IMG/VR virus record: IMGVR_UViG_3300037805_000555
Coordinates: 1 to 25,267 of that record
Direction: 5' to 3' (one strand)
DNA: 25,267 bases
Origin: a virus
A model generated the notes under the pieces. The model saw only the letters and a list, made by a program, of their open reading frames with translations. It had not been told where the DNA came from and searched no databases. A program made the position numbers and the translations under genes. Below are positions 1-6,945 of the stretch, piece after piece. Position 1 is the first letter of the stretch; every line of letters starts with the position of its first letter.

Positions 1-49
1 GAATTATACAATTTTTGTAATTGATGAGAACAGCCTAGTTTTTTACTAA
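1..49 (+). CDS. C-terminal end of a gene truncated by the window start
   Basis: Frame 2 is open from the window edge to TAA at 47-49 and ends with the residues VIDENSLVFY. The next gene starts six bases later, which is the usual spacing here. Frame 1 is also open, to TAG at 70-72, but would overlap the next gene by 17 bases, so frame 2 is preferred. Too little is present to assign a function. Confidence 0.4.
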   Translation, partial: NYTIFVIDENSLVFY

Positions 50-55
50 GACATA

Positions 56-442
56 ATGAAAACAATAAATAGAATATTACAAGATAATTGATTTACTAGA
101 ACTGAAATAGCTGTATATAGAAAAATGTGAGTTACAAATTGAATGTGAGGCAAATGATGAATAAAGTTTACTAAAGAATTAGCGAAGTTGCCTTGATTTA
201 AAAAAGGAAAGAAAAAACAGCTTTTAGTTGATATGGATTTAGTTTCTGATATTCACGATATTCGGTTTTATTTATGATGAGGTTTATTTTCGTTTCTAAG
301 AGCTAATTGGACTTTTAGTTATAATATGATAAGATTATTCCATTGGACTACTCCTATGAGCAGATTTCTATTGTTTATGACATTATTTCTTTGAACTACT
401 TTAGTGGGCTTTCGTTATTTTACTTGGACTAAGATTTTATAA
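56..442 (+). CDS. Possible phospholipase A2-like phage protein (128 aa)
   Basis: The protein has 128 residues with TGA read as glycine; ten or so glycines are TGA. The central part reads DIHD at 65-68, then Y72 and a GGG run at 74-76, followed by RANWTF. His-Asp followed by Tyr-x-Gly-Gly and an Arg/Ala-rich helix resembles small PLA2-like proteins found in phages, where His-Asp is the catalytic pair. The C-terminus, about 101-124, is hydrophobic and aromatic and could touch membrane. The stop TAA shares its last base with the ATG of the following HNH gene (TAATG), so the two are probably translationally coupled. The PLA2-like reading is inference from a short motif. A lysis-associated or membrane protein would be an alternative. 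Confidence 0.75.
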
Positions 443-864
443 TGAGGAGAAAACAAACAGAGTATCTAAAATTGGCTTATATCACTTATAAAAATGCTAA
501 AATTTGTGTTAAATGTTATTCTACAATAAATATAGTAGTACACCATAAAAATAATGACTTTACAGATAACAAGGAACACAATTTACAAATCTTGTGCCAT
601 AGGTGTCATATAAAACATCATAAAAAAGGATTTGTTCCTTGGAATAAGTGAAAGAAAATGGATTTAGAATATAGGGAAAAAATAAGCATTTTTAATAAAT
701 GAAAAATAATCTCTGTTGAACAAAGAGAAAAGACAAGGGAGGCATTAATTTGAAATTCTAATAAGTTAAATAAATGATGAAAATTTATTAATTGAATGTG
801 ATTAACTCAATGGAAAAAACTAACTTGATTAAGTTCTACTGTGTTTTATAAACTAGCCAAGTAA
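442..864 (+). CDS. Free-standing HNH homing endonuclease (140 aa)
   Basis: A zinc-bound HNH nuclease core fills residues 18-62: Cys22-x2-Cys25, His34-His35, Asn47 and Cys52-x2-Cys55-His56, with His59. After it comes a WNKGK stretch at about 67-71 and a repeat of it (FNKGK), typical of the DNA-binding NUMOD3 segments that follow the nuclease domain in phage homing endonucleases. Read with the standard code the protein would stop at residue 69, just before the DNA-binding half. It has a close relative in the same window at 5923-6447, with all the zinc and HNH residues in identical register. Such genes spread by cutting DNA lacking them; the target here is unknown. Confidence 0.9.
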
Positions 865-866
865 TT

Positions 867-1559
867 ATGAATATATGGGAAAAAAATTATTCGCAATATG
901 AAGAATACTATTTAAGAAATGCTTGTAGTATTGTTACTTTATTAAATATTATGAAATATAATTTTGCTATTTTTGTTGTTCCTAATTTCATAATCAAGAC
1001 TGCTATCTTTTTTGAAAGATTAAAATTATTTAATCCTTTTAGATGAGCAGAATTTTCTCCTATATATAAAGCTTTTGCTTGGTATCTTAGTAAAAAACTA
1101 TGATTAAATTTTGAGGTTGTATTAAATAAAATATCTACATTAGATGATAATAGGACTTATTGAATATGAATAAAATGATATTGAACAGCTAAGTGGAATA
1201 AAATTAAAGAAGACTGAATTATAGATGAGGCTGATATGGATTATTTAGCTACATTTAGTTGATGAGTATGACACAATGCTTGATTTGATAATGAAACTTG
1301 ATGAACTTTTATAGATACAGATTGAGGGAAGAATGTTAGATTACCAATATCTGTTTTAAGATACTGATTAAGCCTATGACTTTTTTGGGATAATATAAGA
1401 ACTATATCTCCTGCCGATACATATACTGCTACTGTTACACATTTTACTGTCAGATTATTTCAAGCAGAGAAGAAATGAAAATTAGAAGAATATCTTAAAA
1501 CGAATAAAGATAATGTATTTGTTATGAAAGCGAAAGAGTTGTATTTATATGGTAGATAA
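867..1559 (+). CDS. Papain/C39-like cysteine peptidase (230 aa)
   Basis: Near the N-terminus is NACSIVTLLN, with Cys20 at the start of a helix as in papain-like and C39-like peptidases. Around 97-103 is YGIGIKG. At 131-139 comes SGGVGHNAG, with His136 as the likely catalytic His, followed by FIDTDGG at 148-154, which can supply the third polar residue. The order Cys-His-Asp fits the fold. A role in degrading or remodelling the host envelope, or in processing a phage protein, would suit its place at the end of a unit that closes with two terminators. No signal peptide is evident. The family assignment is by motif only; the role is inference. Confidence 0.8.
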
Positions 1560-1583
1560 TTATAATAGAATTACTTTAACAAG

Positions 1584-1593
1584 TAAGGAGGTG
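1584..1593 (+). promoter_or_regulatory. Isolated perfect Shine-Dalgarno sequence without a gene
   Basis: TAAGGAGGTG is a 10-base match to the usual anti-Shine-Dalgarno end of 16S rRNA. The nearest ATG that opens a frame is at 1627 and yields only 15 residues, too far away for initiation. Its first five bases could pair with CCTTA at 1640-1644. It stands out because most genes here have no such site. Confidence 0.4.
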
Positions 1594-1660
1594 CTAATCT
1601 CGTATAGCTCATAGAAGTTATATGTAATGAATAATGCTACCTTAGGGCTAAATACCCATT

Positions 1661-1684
1661 GCTACTTTAATTAGTAGCTTTTTT
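1661..1684 (+). terminator. Intrinsic terminator after the peptidase gene
   Basis: Stem GCTACT (1661-1666) with AGTAGC (1673-1678), a six-base loop and then six T. A second copy of GCTAC at 1636-1640 could pair with the same 3' arm. Confidence 0.7.
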
Positions 1685-1752
1685 CAACAAAAATATTGCA
1701 AAATAAATCAAGAACATTATAATTAGTTTACTAAATTCTCCTTAGTCCTAAA

Positions 1753-1774
1753 AGTCCTGTAAAAAGGGCTTTTT
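1753..1774 (+). terminator. Second intrinsic terminator
   Basis: Stem AGTCCT with AGGGCT (one G-T pair) and a loop of about six bases, followed by five T from the last stem base. It backs up the terminator about 90 bases upstream. Confidence 0.6.
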
Positions 1775-1804
1775 GTGTGTTTTATGTGAATATTGTGTGA
1801 ATAA

Positions 1805-1867
1805 GTAGTTAAAAACTTGTATAATAAAAAATAATATGTATAAGATAATTACTTATTATTTAACTAC
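1805..1867 (+). repeat. Nested inverted repeat around a TATAAT
   Basis: The outer arms are GTAGTTAAA (1805-1813) and its exact complement TTTAACTAC (1859-1867). Inside, AATAATA and ATAAG pair with CTTAT and TATTATT. The first arm lies upstream of the TATAAT at 1820-1825, so it can act as DNA (an operator), not only as RNA. It lies just before the early region. Confidence 0.5.
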
Positions 1868-1873
1868 CTCATT

Positions 1874-1954
1874 ATGAAGACAATGAAAAGAGCAGTAGTT
1901 CCTTTAGCTAAAATCAAAAAAGTGGAGAGAATTACTAGATTAAGAGAATTATAA
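1874..1954 (+). CDS. Possible 26-aa basic peptide
   Basis: ATG at 1874 opens 26 codons ending in TAA. The peptide is rich in Lys and Arg (MKTMKRAVVP at the start). It follows a possible promoter and ends eight bases before the next -35 box. There is no TGA codon to support translation. It could be a leader peptide or chance. Confidence 0.3.
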   Translation: MKTMKRAVVPLAKIKKVERITRLREL

Positions 1955-1962
1955 ATTATTAT

Positions 1963-1990
1963 TTGACATATTATATTTTTTAGATATAAT
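1963..1990 (+). promoter_or_regulatory. Promoter for the short structured RNA
   Basis: TTGACA at 1963-1968 and TATAAT at 1985-1990 are both consensus, with 16 bp between them. Transcription would start near 1997. Confidence 0.8.
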
Positions 1991-1996
1991 ATCTCA

Positions 1997-2135
1997 GTTG
2001 CAAATTAAATTTGTAATAACTGAATTTATAGTTAATATAGATTTACATTAAAAGACCTATATGTAGTGGTATAGTGTTTCTATGCCCTTACAGGTTTTTT
2101 AGAACACAAGTACCCACTACTACTTGTGTTTTTTT
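1997..2135 (+). ncRNA. Candidate short structured RNA ending in a terminator
   Basis: A consensus promoter is followed by about 140 bases without an open frame. Hairpin 1 has an outer stem of nine pairs (2050-2058 with 2092-2100, one G-T) and an inner stem GGTATAG/CTATGCC (2068-2074 with 2080-2086, one T-G). Hairpin 2 is the strong terminator at 2103-2130. The terminator loop carries ACTAC (2116-2120), which is complementary to GTAGT (2063-2067) in the internal loop of hairpin 1; it can extend to seven pairs if GG at 2068-2069 opens. That suggests a kissing contact. No known family is recognised. It could be a free small RNA or the attenuated leader of the operon at 2451. Confidence 0.55.
2103..2135 (+). 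terminator. Strong intrinsic terminator
   Basis: A perfect 10-bp stem, AACACAAGTA (2103-2112) with TACTTGTGTT (2121-2130), an 8-base loop and a run of T to 2135. Confidence 0.85.
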
Positions 2136-2450
2136 GTGCAAGTCTGACTAGGTAACTAGGGTAAACTATAATTCAGTTTCAGAGTTATGGATAAATATCA
2201 TACAGGACATTAAAGATTGTATGGGGAGTTGAAACTACACTGAGAGCGACAGCTATTGCAGATGTAACAAGTCATTCAGGAACTATTTTAATAGTTATCT
2301 CTAATAAGATTAAAGACTTTAAACCTGACCAGTAACTTATTCAATATGTAATAAGTGAAGTAGTCTTCCTATAAGTGAGGGGGGATAAAGGGGGGAGTGT
2401 GTCTAAAAACTCTTGCACTTGCAGTATCTTAGTTATTAATTTAGGAGAAT
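2136..2450 (+). other. Stretch without a convincing gene
   Basis: A frame from 2195 to TAA at 2336 reads like protein (for example VTSHSGTILIVISNK) but has no ATG, GTG or TTG in a sensible place. ATG at 2221 gives only 27 residues. Short hairpins lie at 2281-2296 (AACTAT/ATAGTT) and 2335-2356 (ACTTATT/AATAAGT). A G-rich patch sits at 2377-2400. The region may be a long leader for the next operon or a decayed gene. Confidence 0.5.
2377..2400 (+). other. G-rich purine patch
   Basis: Two runs of six G (2379-2384 and 2390-2395), separated by ATAAA, sit in very AT-rich DNA about 50 bases before the early operon. Two runs are too few for a quadruplex within one strand. Confidence 0.5.
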
Positions 2451-2687
2451 ATGAATTTAGAATTAATTAAGAAGTGAGATATTTTAAAAAAATATGCACT
2501 TTCTCAAAGTGAAATGGAGGACGAATTGGAAAGTTTTATTGATTATTGGACTGAACCGAATAAGAAATGAAAAGAGAGGTGGGAGTTTGAGAAAACCTTT
2601 GAGCCTAATAGAAGATTTTTAAGGTGGCTAAGAAACAATAAGAAGTGGGGAAAAAAGAGAGGGGATAGTAAAACTATTACAATTTAA
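2451..2687 (+). CDS. Small replication-type phage protein (78 aa)
   Basis: One of the few genes here with a clear Shine-Dalgarno sequence (AGGAG, four bases before the ATG). The C-terminal half carries FIDYWTE and then WEFEKTF and RFLRWLRNN. This F-x-x-Y-W ... W-x-x-x-x-T-F ... R-x-x-x-W-L pattern is common at the C-terminus of phage replication-initiation or helicase-loader-like proteins. Here it stands alone, without the usual N-terminal winged-helix domain. It opens the operon that runs to 4885. The replication role is inferred from the motif and position. Confidence 0.75.
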
Positions 2688-2700
2688 TTAATAAAAAGAT

Positions 2701-2877
2701 ATGGAAAATAAAGAATTATTACAATTTACAGAGAGGGAATTATATATGCTTTCTGCACTTATTAGATATACAGAAGGAGAAAGAGAAACTACTCTTGATG
2801 CAGAAATGAGTGTATTAGATGAGAAAATTATATTAAATTTAGGAATAATAATAAATAATAAAAAAAATGATAAGTAA
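2701..2877 (+). CDS. Hypothetical protein (58 aa)
   Basis: An acidic, mostly helical small protein with no TGA codon. It lies in tandem with its neighbours and overlaps the next gene by 11 bases. The fold and role are not recognised. Confidence 0.7.
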   Translation: MENKELLQFTERELYMLSALIRYTEGERETTLDAEMSVLDEKIILNLGIIINNKKNDK

Positions 2878-3277
2878 AAATATTAGAACAAAATGAGTAT
2901 TATTAAATGATTGAAGAAAATTAGATATTACAGAGGAACAATATGCGGGATTGAAGTTGCAACTTGAAGACAGTAAGTTTTCTGACCCTTTGGTTATTAA
3001 AGATGCTGATACTTGAGATATTATATTTGATTGAAAAGTTGGTGCTATTAAGGAATTTATACATAAGAAAGCTAAAGTTAATAGTTGAGATGTATTTATT
3101 TGTGAATTTTGAAATAGACACCCATTAAGTCAAGTTTGAGAATGTGATTGTAAAATAGAATTTGATTGTATGAGCTTTCAATTTCAAGATAGATTAAAAG
3201 AAATGTGATTTAATTTTGATTATCCAAGATTTATTACAGATGAAATGAGAATAGTTTACAAAAAGAAATATTTATAA
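2867..3277 (+). CDS. Hypothetical protein (136 aa)
   Basis: The reading frame has about ten TGA codons placed where glycine is natural (for example DTGD, FDGK, NSGD). Midway it has a Cys pattern C-x-F-G-N-R-H ... G-E-C-D-C ... D-C that could bind a metal. It overlaps the gene before and is separated from the one after by two bases. The family is not recognised. Confidence 0.8.
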
Positions 3278-3279
3278 TT

Positions 3280-3477
3280 ATGGAGCAATTTAACGAAATA
3301 GACCTAGAATATATTAGGCAATTTAATAAATGGGAAAAATGACCTACAAATAATGATTGAATAAAAATCTGACCTATTTGAGATTATGTAATTAATCCTG
3401 ATTGAGCTGAAAGAATAATAGTTTTAGATAAGTGGTGTGGATTTATAAAAATTCCTGTTCCACAAAGAATATTTTAA
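3280..3477 (+). CDS. Hypothetical protein (65 aa)
   Basis: Short and glycine-containing in code 25 (KIGPIGDYVINPDG), ending IPVPQRIF. A proline-rich, probably beta-rich fold. Two bases follow the previous stop. The role is unknown. Confidence 0.75.
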
Positions 3478-3491
3478 TAATTAATAATAAT

Positions 3492-3896
3492 ATGAGAATA
3501 AACATAGCTTTACATTGTTTAGTAAGATATAAACAATATAATAAGTTAAAAGGAGGAAATAAAAAAAAGTATGAACAAATTAATAGGCAAATTACAGCAA
3601 GTTTTATACATATTTACTGATACTGACAAATAAAAAGTTCATATAATGCTCAAAAGAAAGTAACTTTGTGAAACGAAACTTATGTATTTGATGACAAGGA
3701 TTGAAATTATAATTTAATCACATACTACATAACAGACAAAGACAGCTCACAAAGTTTTTTTGATGAAGCTAAAAAAAATAATATCAGAATTACTGAAAAA
3801 AAGAATAAATGAAAACATAAAAACACATTGAAACAAAACTACTATACTAAAGAAAATAGATACAACAGATATAATAAAAATAACACTAAAAAATAA
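3492..3896 (+). CDS. Hypothetical protein with a basic tail (134 aa)
   Basis: ATG at 3492 is preferred over an upstream in-frame ATG at 3432, which would overlap the previous gene by 46 bases. The middle is globular (ETYVFDDKDGNYNLITYYI). The last 40 residues are rich in Lys, Asn and Tyr and look disordered and basic, which would suit nucleic-acid contact. It is followed directly by the nuclease gene, with no spacer. The family is not recognised. Confidence 0.75.
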
Positions 3897-4316
3897 ATGA
3901 ATAAATTTGAAGAATGTTTAATAGAATGAGAAAGATTTGAACTTTTTGTAGCTAGTATTTTATATGATACTTGAAGATTATATACTAAAAACCCTGATAA
4001 ATATTGAATTGATTTATTATGAAAGGCAGGTAATGTTGAAGTGAAACTTGATACTAAATGAGAGGAAACTTGAAATCATTTTTTTGAAGTGAGTTATTGA
4101 TTAGCTCCTAGTTGAGTTTTTAAATATGATAGTATGCAATATTTTGTTATTTGAACTTATGATGAGTTCTTCCTTTTAGAAAAGAATGATTTAATGAGAA
4201 TGTTATTGATTTATTGAGAACAGAGATATTGATGAGATGATATGAAAAGCTTTTGATATATTGTTGCTAAGAAAGAGGTTAGAGAATGTGCTAGATTTAT
4301 TTATAAAAAAACATAA
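3897..4316 (+). CDS. PD-(D/E)XK-type nuclease (139 aa)
   Basis: Residues 37-50 read GIDLLGKAGNVEVK: Asp39, then Glu48-Val-Lys50, the D...ExK core of PD-(D/E)XK nucleases. An N-terminal helix (ERFELFVASIL) and a following EV at about 68-69 fit the fold. A size near 140 residues suits a Holliday-junction-resolvase-like or single-domain phage nuclease, acting on recombination or replication intermediates. The gene sits between small early genes and a NinG-like gene and overlaps the latter as TAATG. The nuclease fold is well supported by motif; the exact substrate is inference. Confidence 0.8.
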
Positions 4317-4885
4317 TGAGAAAAATTTGTTGTAAAAAATGTAAAACCTATTTTATTAAGCCTGAGAGCGATTTAGATATTATTAGGGTACTAGGAGTTA
4401 ATTTATGCAGTAAAAGTTGTCGTAGGGCTTATATTGCTATGAAAAACAACGAAAAAAAAGAGAAGCTAATGTTGAAAAAACAAAAAGTGAAAATAAAAAA
4501 ACAAAGCTCTATATCTTTTCTGACTAAAAAAGCTGACAAACTTTGGAGTGAGTGTGTTAAAATTAGAGATTGATATAAATGCCAATACTGTGATAAAACA
4601 GAATACTTAAATTCACATCATTTATTTACTAGGGCTAGAAAATCTACTAGGTGGGTTTTAAATAATGGTATTACTCTTTGTAGCTGACACCATACTTTAA
4701 GTTCTACATTTTCTGCACACCAAACTTGATTAGAGTTTTTTGAGTGGCTAGAAAAGAGAAAAGGTAGAGAATGGATAGATAAATTAAGCAGAGATAGTCA
4801 GGCAGTTATTAAGGTTACTCCTGCTTTTATACAAGAAAGGATAGAGTGATTGGAATTGTATAAAAAATGTATACAAATTAAATAG
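4316..4885 (+). CDS. NinG/Rap-like recombination protein with HNH-type zinc site (189 aa)
   Basis: An N-terminal Cys cluster (C5, C6, C9, then C31-x3-C35) is followed by a highly charged Lys/Glu linker (about 43-62) and the segment LTKKADKLWSECVKIRDGYKCQYC (69-92). Then come SHH at 100-102, CSGHH at 122-126 and a C-terminal helical part (FFEWLEKRKG). Order and spacing match lambda NinG (Rap), a structure-specific nuclease that helps recombination, with an HNH-like metal site. The TGA-coded Gly86 and Gly124 lie inside the motif, so the standard code would cut the protein at residue 85. It ends with TAG and closes the operon. Confidence 0.8.
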
Positions 4886-4921
4886 CTATACAAAGCAAAT
4901 CTACGATATAATAAAAAAGAT

Positions 4922-4949
4922 TTGACATTCTAACATAAAACAATATACT
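4922..4949 (+). promoter_or_regulatory. Promoter for the large RNA and the Rad52 operon
   Basis: TTGACA at 4922-4927 and TATACT at 4944-4949 with a 16-bp spacer. The start would be near 4956, eight bases before the closing helix of the RNA. Confidence 0.8.
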
Positions 4950-4963
4950 TAGATTAGTTCCTT

Positions 4964-5336
4964 AACATAGTCTAAAATAAAACAAAACAAGTACAGTAGA
5001 GCTTAGTGTTACTTATGTAGGTGGATTAGTTTAAATACTATGAGCTGTTTGATATAAGTTGTTATAAGGCTTCCTAAATAGGAGTGGCTGAGGTAATGTA
5101 AAACACATTGATTGAGATAATCATTAAGAGGGAAAACTGTATTGCAAACTGCTATGCTAACACTGTTGAGGTAAAATATGAGATTGAGAATGTAAAACAT
5201 CTCCTTGCGAGTTATTCAAATATGGGTATAGGCTCTGTAAAAACCTATCAATAATCAATGTATTTCCAAAAGAGCAAGTGTTCCAAGTGGAGAGTGGTTA
5301 AGACCTACCATACAGAGTTTTATTTTAGATTATGTT
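4964..5336 (+). ncRNA. Candidate large structured RNA closed by a 20-bp helix
   Basis: Bases 4964-4983 pair with 5317-5336 over 20 continuous pairs with only one G-T. Inside lie hairpins at 5053-5066 (TATAA/TTATA), 5072-5083 (TCCT/AGGA), 5095-5109 (AATGT/ACATT), 5186-5203 (GAGA-TGT/ACA-TCTC with one bulge) and 5228-5248 (ATAGG/CCTAT). The loop of the last (CTCTGTA, 5233-5239) is complementary to TACAGAG at 5311-5317, a possible pseudoknot that shares one base with the closing helix. Longer contacts are AGTGTTA/TAACACT (5005-5011 with 5158-5164) and CATTGATT/AATCAATG (5106-5113 with 5253-5260); the latter competes with a local hairpin. It has its own promoter and no open frame. The closed-ends layout recalls large phage RNAs such as ROOL or GOLLD, but I recognise no family and it is shorter than those. 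Confidence 0.65.
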
Positions 5337-5368
5337 AATGAACTAATTTTATTTCTTCATAATAATAT

Positions 5369-5923
5369 ATGAAAACACTATCTAAGGAGCAATTAGAATT
5401 ACTGAAAAAACCCTTACCAAAGGAAGCAGTAAGTCCACACCCTACCAAAACATATTTATCAAGTATAAAAGCTATATATGTTACTGAAAGATTTAATGAT
5501 GTATTTGGAGTATGAGTATGGAAAATTGAAACTGAGTTTATAGAAAAAGTGCAAGCAATGGTTGTTATAAAAGTAATTTTTACAGTTGCTGAATATAATA
5601 TACATATTGAGAATTATTGAGGGAATGATAATGCTGATTTGTGAGATGCTTATAAATGAGCTGTTACAGATGCAATTACTAAAATTGGTAGTTTCTTATG
5701 AATAGGAGCTGATGTTTTTAAAGGTAAGCAAAAATGAGAAAGAACTGCTTGAACACCTTGAACACAAAACACAAATGAACTACCTTGGTTTGCAGATGAA
5801 AATTTAAAAACATTAGTAGACTTAGTTAAACAATGAAAGAAAATTACATTATTAGAGGTAAAAAATAAATATAGAATTGCAAAAAGATATAATGATGATT
5901 TATTAGAATTATGAATAATATAA
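5369..5923 (+). CDS. Rad52-like single-strand annealing protein (184 aa)
   Basis: Residues 29-50 (YLSSIKAIYVTERFNDVFG...) match the start of the Rad52 core. The diagnostic block lies at 93-120: DAYKGAVTDAITKIGSFLGIGADVF, in the family pattern A-x-K-G-A-x-T-D-A ... LG-x-G-x-x-V-F-x-G. Proteins of this family form rings that anneal complementary single strands and drive phage recombination. The C-terminal 55 residues hold a short helical segment (ADENLKTLVDLVKQGKKI), possibly for partner binding. The gene heads an operon that includes Gp157, ParB-like and NinB-like genes and follows the structured RNA by about 30 bases. Its 3' end overlaps the HNH gene. Confidence 0.88.
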
Positions 5924-6447
5924 TGAGTAGAAACCCAATATTATATAGAAAGTTAGCCTTTAGTGTGTACTGTAATGCTAAGATTTGTGTTAAATGTTAT
6001 GCTCTAAAAAATATAGAGGTACATCACAAAGATGAAAACATTGATAATCATTTAGAAGAAAATTTACAGATTTTATGTAAAAAATGCCACACAAGATTGC
6101 ATAAAAAATGAATGATTGTTAGTGATAAGACAAGGAAGAAAATAGGTAAATCTCATTTATGATTAAAAAGAAGTTTAGAAGCAAGAGAAAAGATTAGATT
6201 ATCCAAAATAGGTAATAAAAATGCATTATGAGCTGTGCGAAGTTTAGAAACTAGAAGAAAAATGCAACTATGAAAAAAAGGTAAAAAAATAATTCAATTA
6301 ACAATGGATTGAGAAATTATTAAAGTATGGGACTATATAATAGAAGCTAAACGACAATTAAAACTTTCTAATATAAATAATTGTTTAAATTGAAGACATA
6401 AAACCTGTTGATGATACAAATGGAAATATTTTATTAATAACTTATAA
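5923..6447 (+). CDS. HNH homing endonuclease with NUMOD modules (174 aa)
   Basis: The HNH core has Cys22-x2-Cys25, His34-His35, Asn47 and Cys52-x2-Cys55-His56, in the same register as the protein at 442-864. NUMOD3-like repeats follow (KIGKSHLG, KIRLSKIG, KMQLGKKG), then a C-terminal NUMOD1/IENR1-like module (KIIQLTMDGEIIKVWDYI ... INNCLNGRHKTCGGYKWKY), which binds DNA. ATG at 5923 gives a TAATG overlap with the Rad52 gene and aligns with the start of the paralogue. An in-frame ATG at 5911 is possible but less likely. Insertion beside a recombination gene is typical of such mobile genes. Confidence 0.9.
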
Positions 6448-6449
6448 TT

Positions 6450-6938
6450 ATGAAATTATATGAATTAGCTAGGGTTTATCAGGAAGCAATAAATACAGTA
6501 GACACTGAAACCTGAGAAATTACTGATGAAGCATTAGAATTACTAGACAAAACTGACAAGGATATTGAAACTAAATGAAAAAATATCGCCATTGTTAATC
6601 AAGAACTAGATAATAATATTGATGCTTTAGATATAGAGATAAAGAGATTGACACAGATGAAAAAGGTTATGAAAAATAATCAAACTAGACTAAAAGAATA
6701 TTTAGCTTTTAATTTAGAAAAACTTTGATTAAAGGAAATCAAAACTGATTTATTTAAAATTGGTTTTCGTAAAAGTCAAATTGTTGAGGTTGATGAGAAT
6801 ATATTATTACCTGATAGATATGTTGTAACAAAAACTACACATACAGCCGATAAAAATTTATTGAAAAAAGCCTTAAAAGATTGAGAAGAAATAGAATGAG
6901 TTAAGCTTGTTGATAAGGAGAATTTATATATTAAATAA
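6450..6938 (+). CDS. Siphovirus Gp157-family protein (162 aa)
   Basis: The N-terminal third begins MKLYELARVY and holds the acidic stretch TGEITDEALELLD. A long coiled coil spans about 40-95 (IAIVNQELDNNIDALDIEIKRL). The C-terminal part KEIKTDLFKIGFRKSQIVEV, followed by LPDRYVV, matches the Gp157 family of phage recombination modules. In that family the gene is often beside an annealing protein or SSB gene and has been linked to phage resistance. Its place two genes after the Rad52-like gene agrees. The family is confidently recognised; its biochemical action is not settled. Confidence 0.88.
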
Positions 6939-6945
6939 AAAAACT

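Larger units (their letters stand above)
1560..1873 (+). other. Non-coding stretch closing one unit and opening the next
   Basis: No open frame of useful length is seen with code 25. In order it holds a Shine-Dalgarno-like 10-mer at 1584-1593 with no gene behind it, a hairpin GGG/CCC at 1645-1657, a terminator at 1661-1684, a second terminator at 1753-1774 and a nested inverted repeat at 1805-1867 that contains a TATAAT at 1820-1825. No -35 box sits at the usual distance from that TATAAT. Confidence 0.6.
4886..5368 (+). other. Gene-free region holding a promoter and a large structured RNA
   Basis: No frame with code 25 exceeds about a dozen codons on the plus strand. The promoter at 4922-4949 and the RNA described at 4964-5336 fill it. 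Confidence 0.75.

Noticed and set aside
2041-2130. tRNA-like wording (TAGTGGTATAGTG) in the short RNA
   Set aside because: No acceptor stem, anticodon arm or T-loop can be drawn; the bases are better explained by the two hairpins.
2221-2304. 27-codon frame starting at an ATG
   Set aside because: No ribosome site, odd composition, and it overlaps another frame that looks more protein-like.
3432-3491. Upstream ATG for the gene at 3492
   Set aside because: It would overlap the well-placed gene at 3280-3477 by 46 bases, and the added residues are that gene's bases in another frame.
5009-5200. Minus-strand open frame of 63 codons in the gene-free region
   Set aside because: It lies inside the structured RNA, is opposite to all other genes, has no leader, and looks like translated AT-rich noise.
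4886-5368. Group I or group II intron, RNase P RNA or tmRNA as explanation of the gap
   Set aside because: I find no conserved core of these RNAs and no split gene on either side; the flanking genes are complete.
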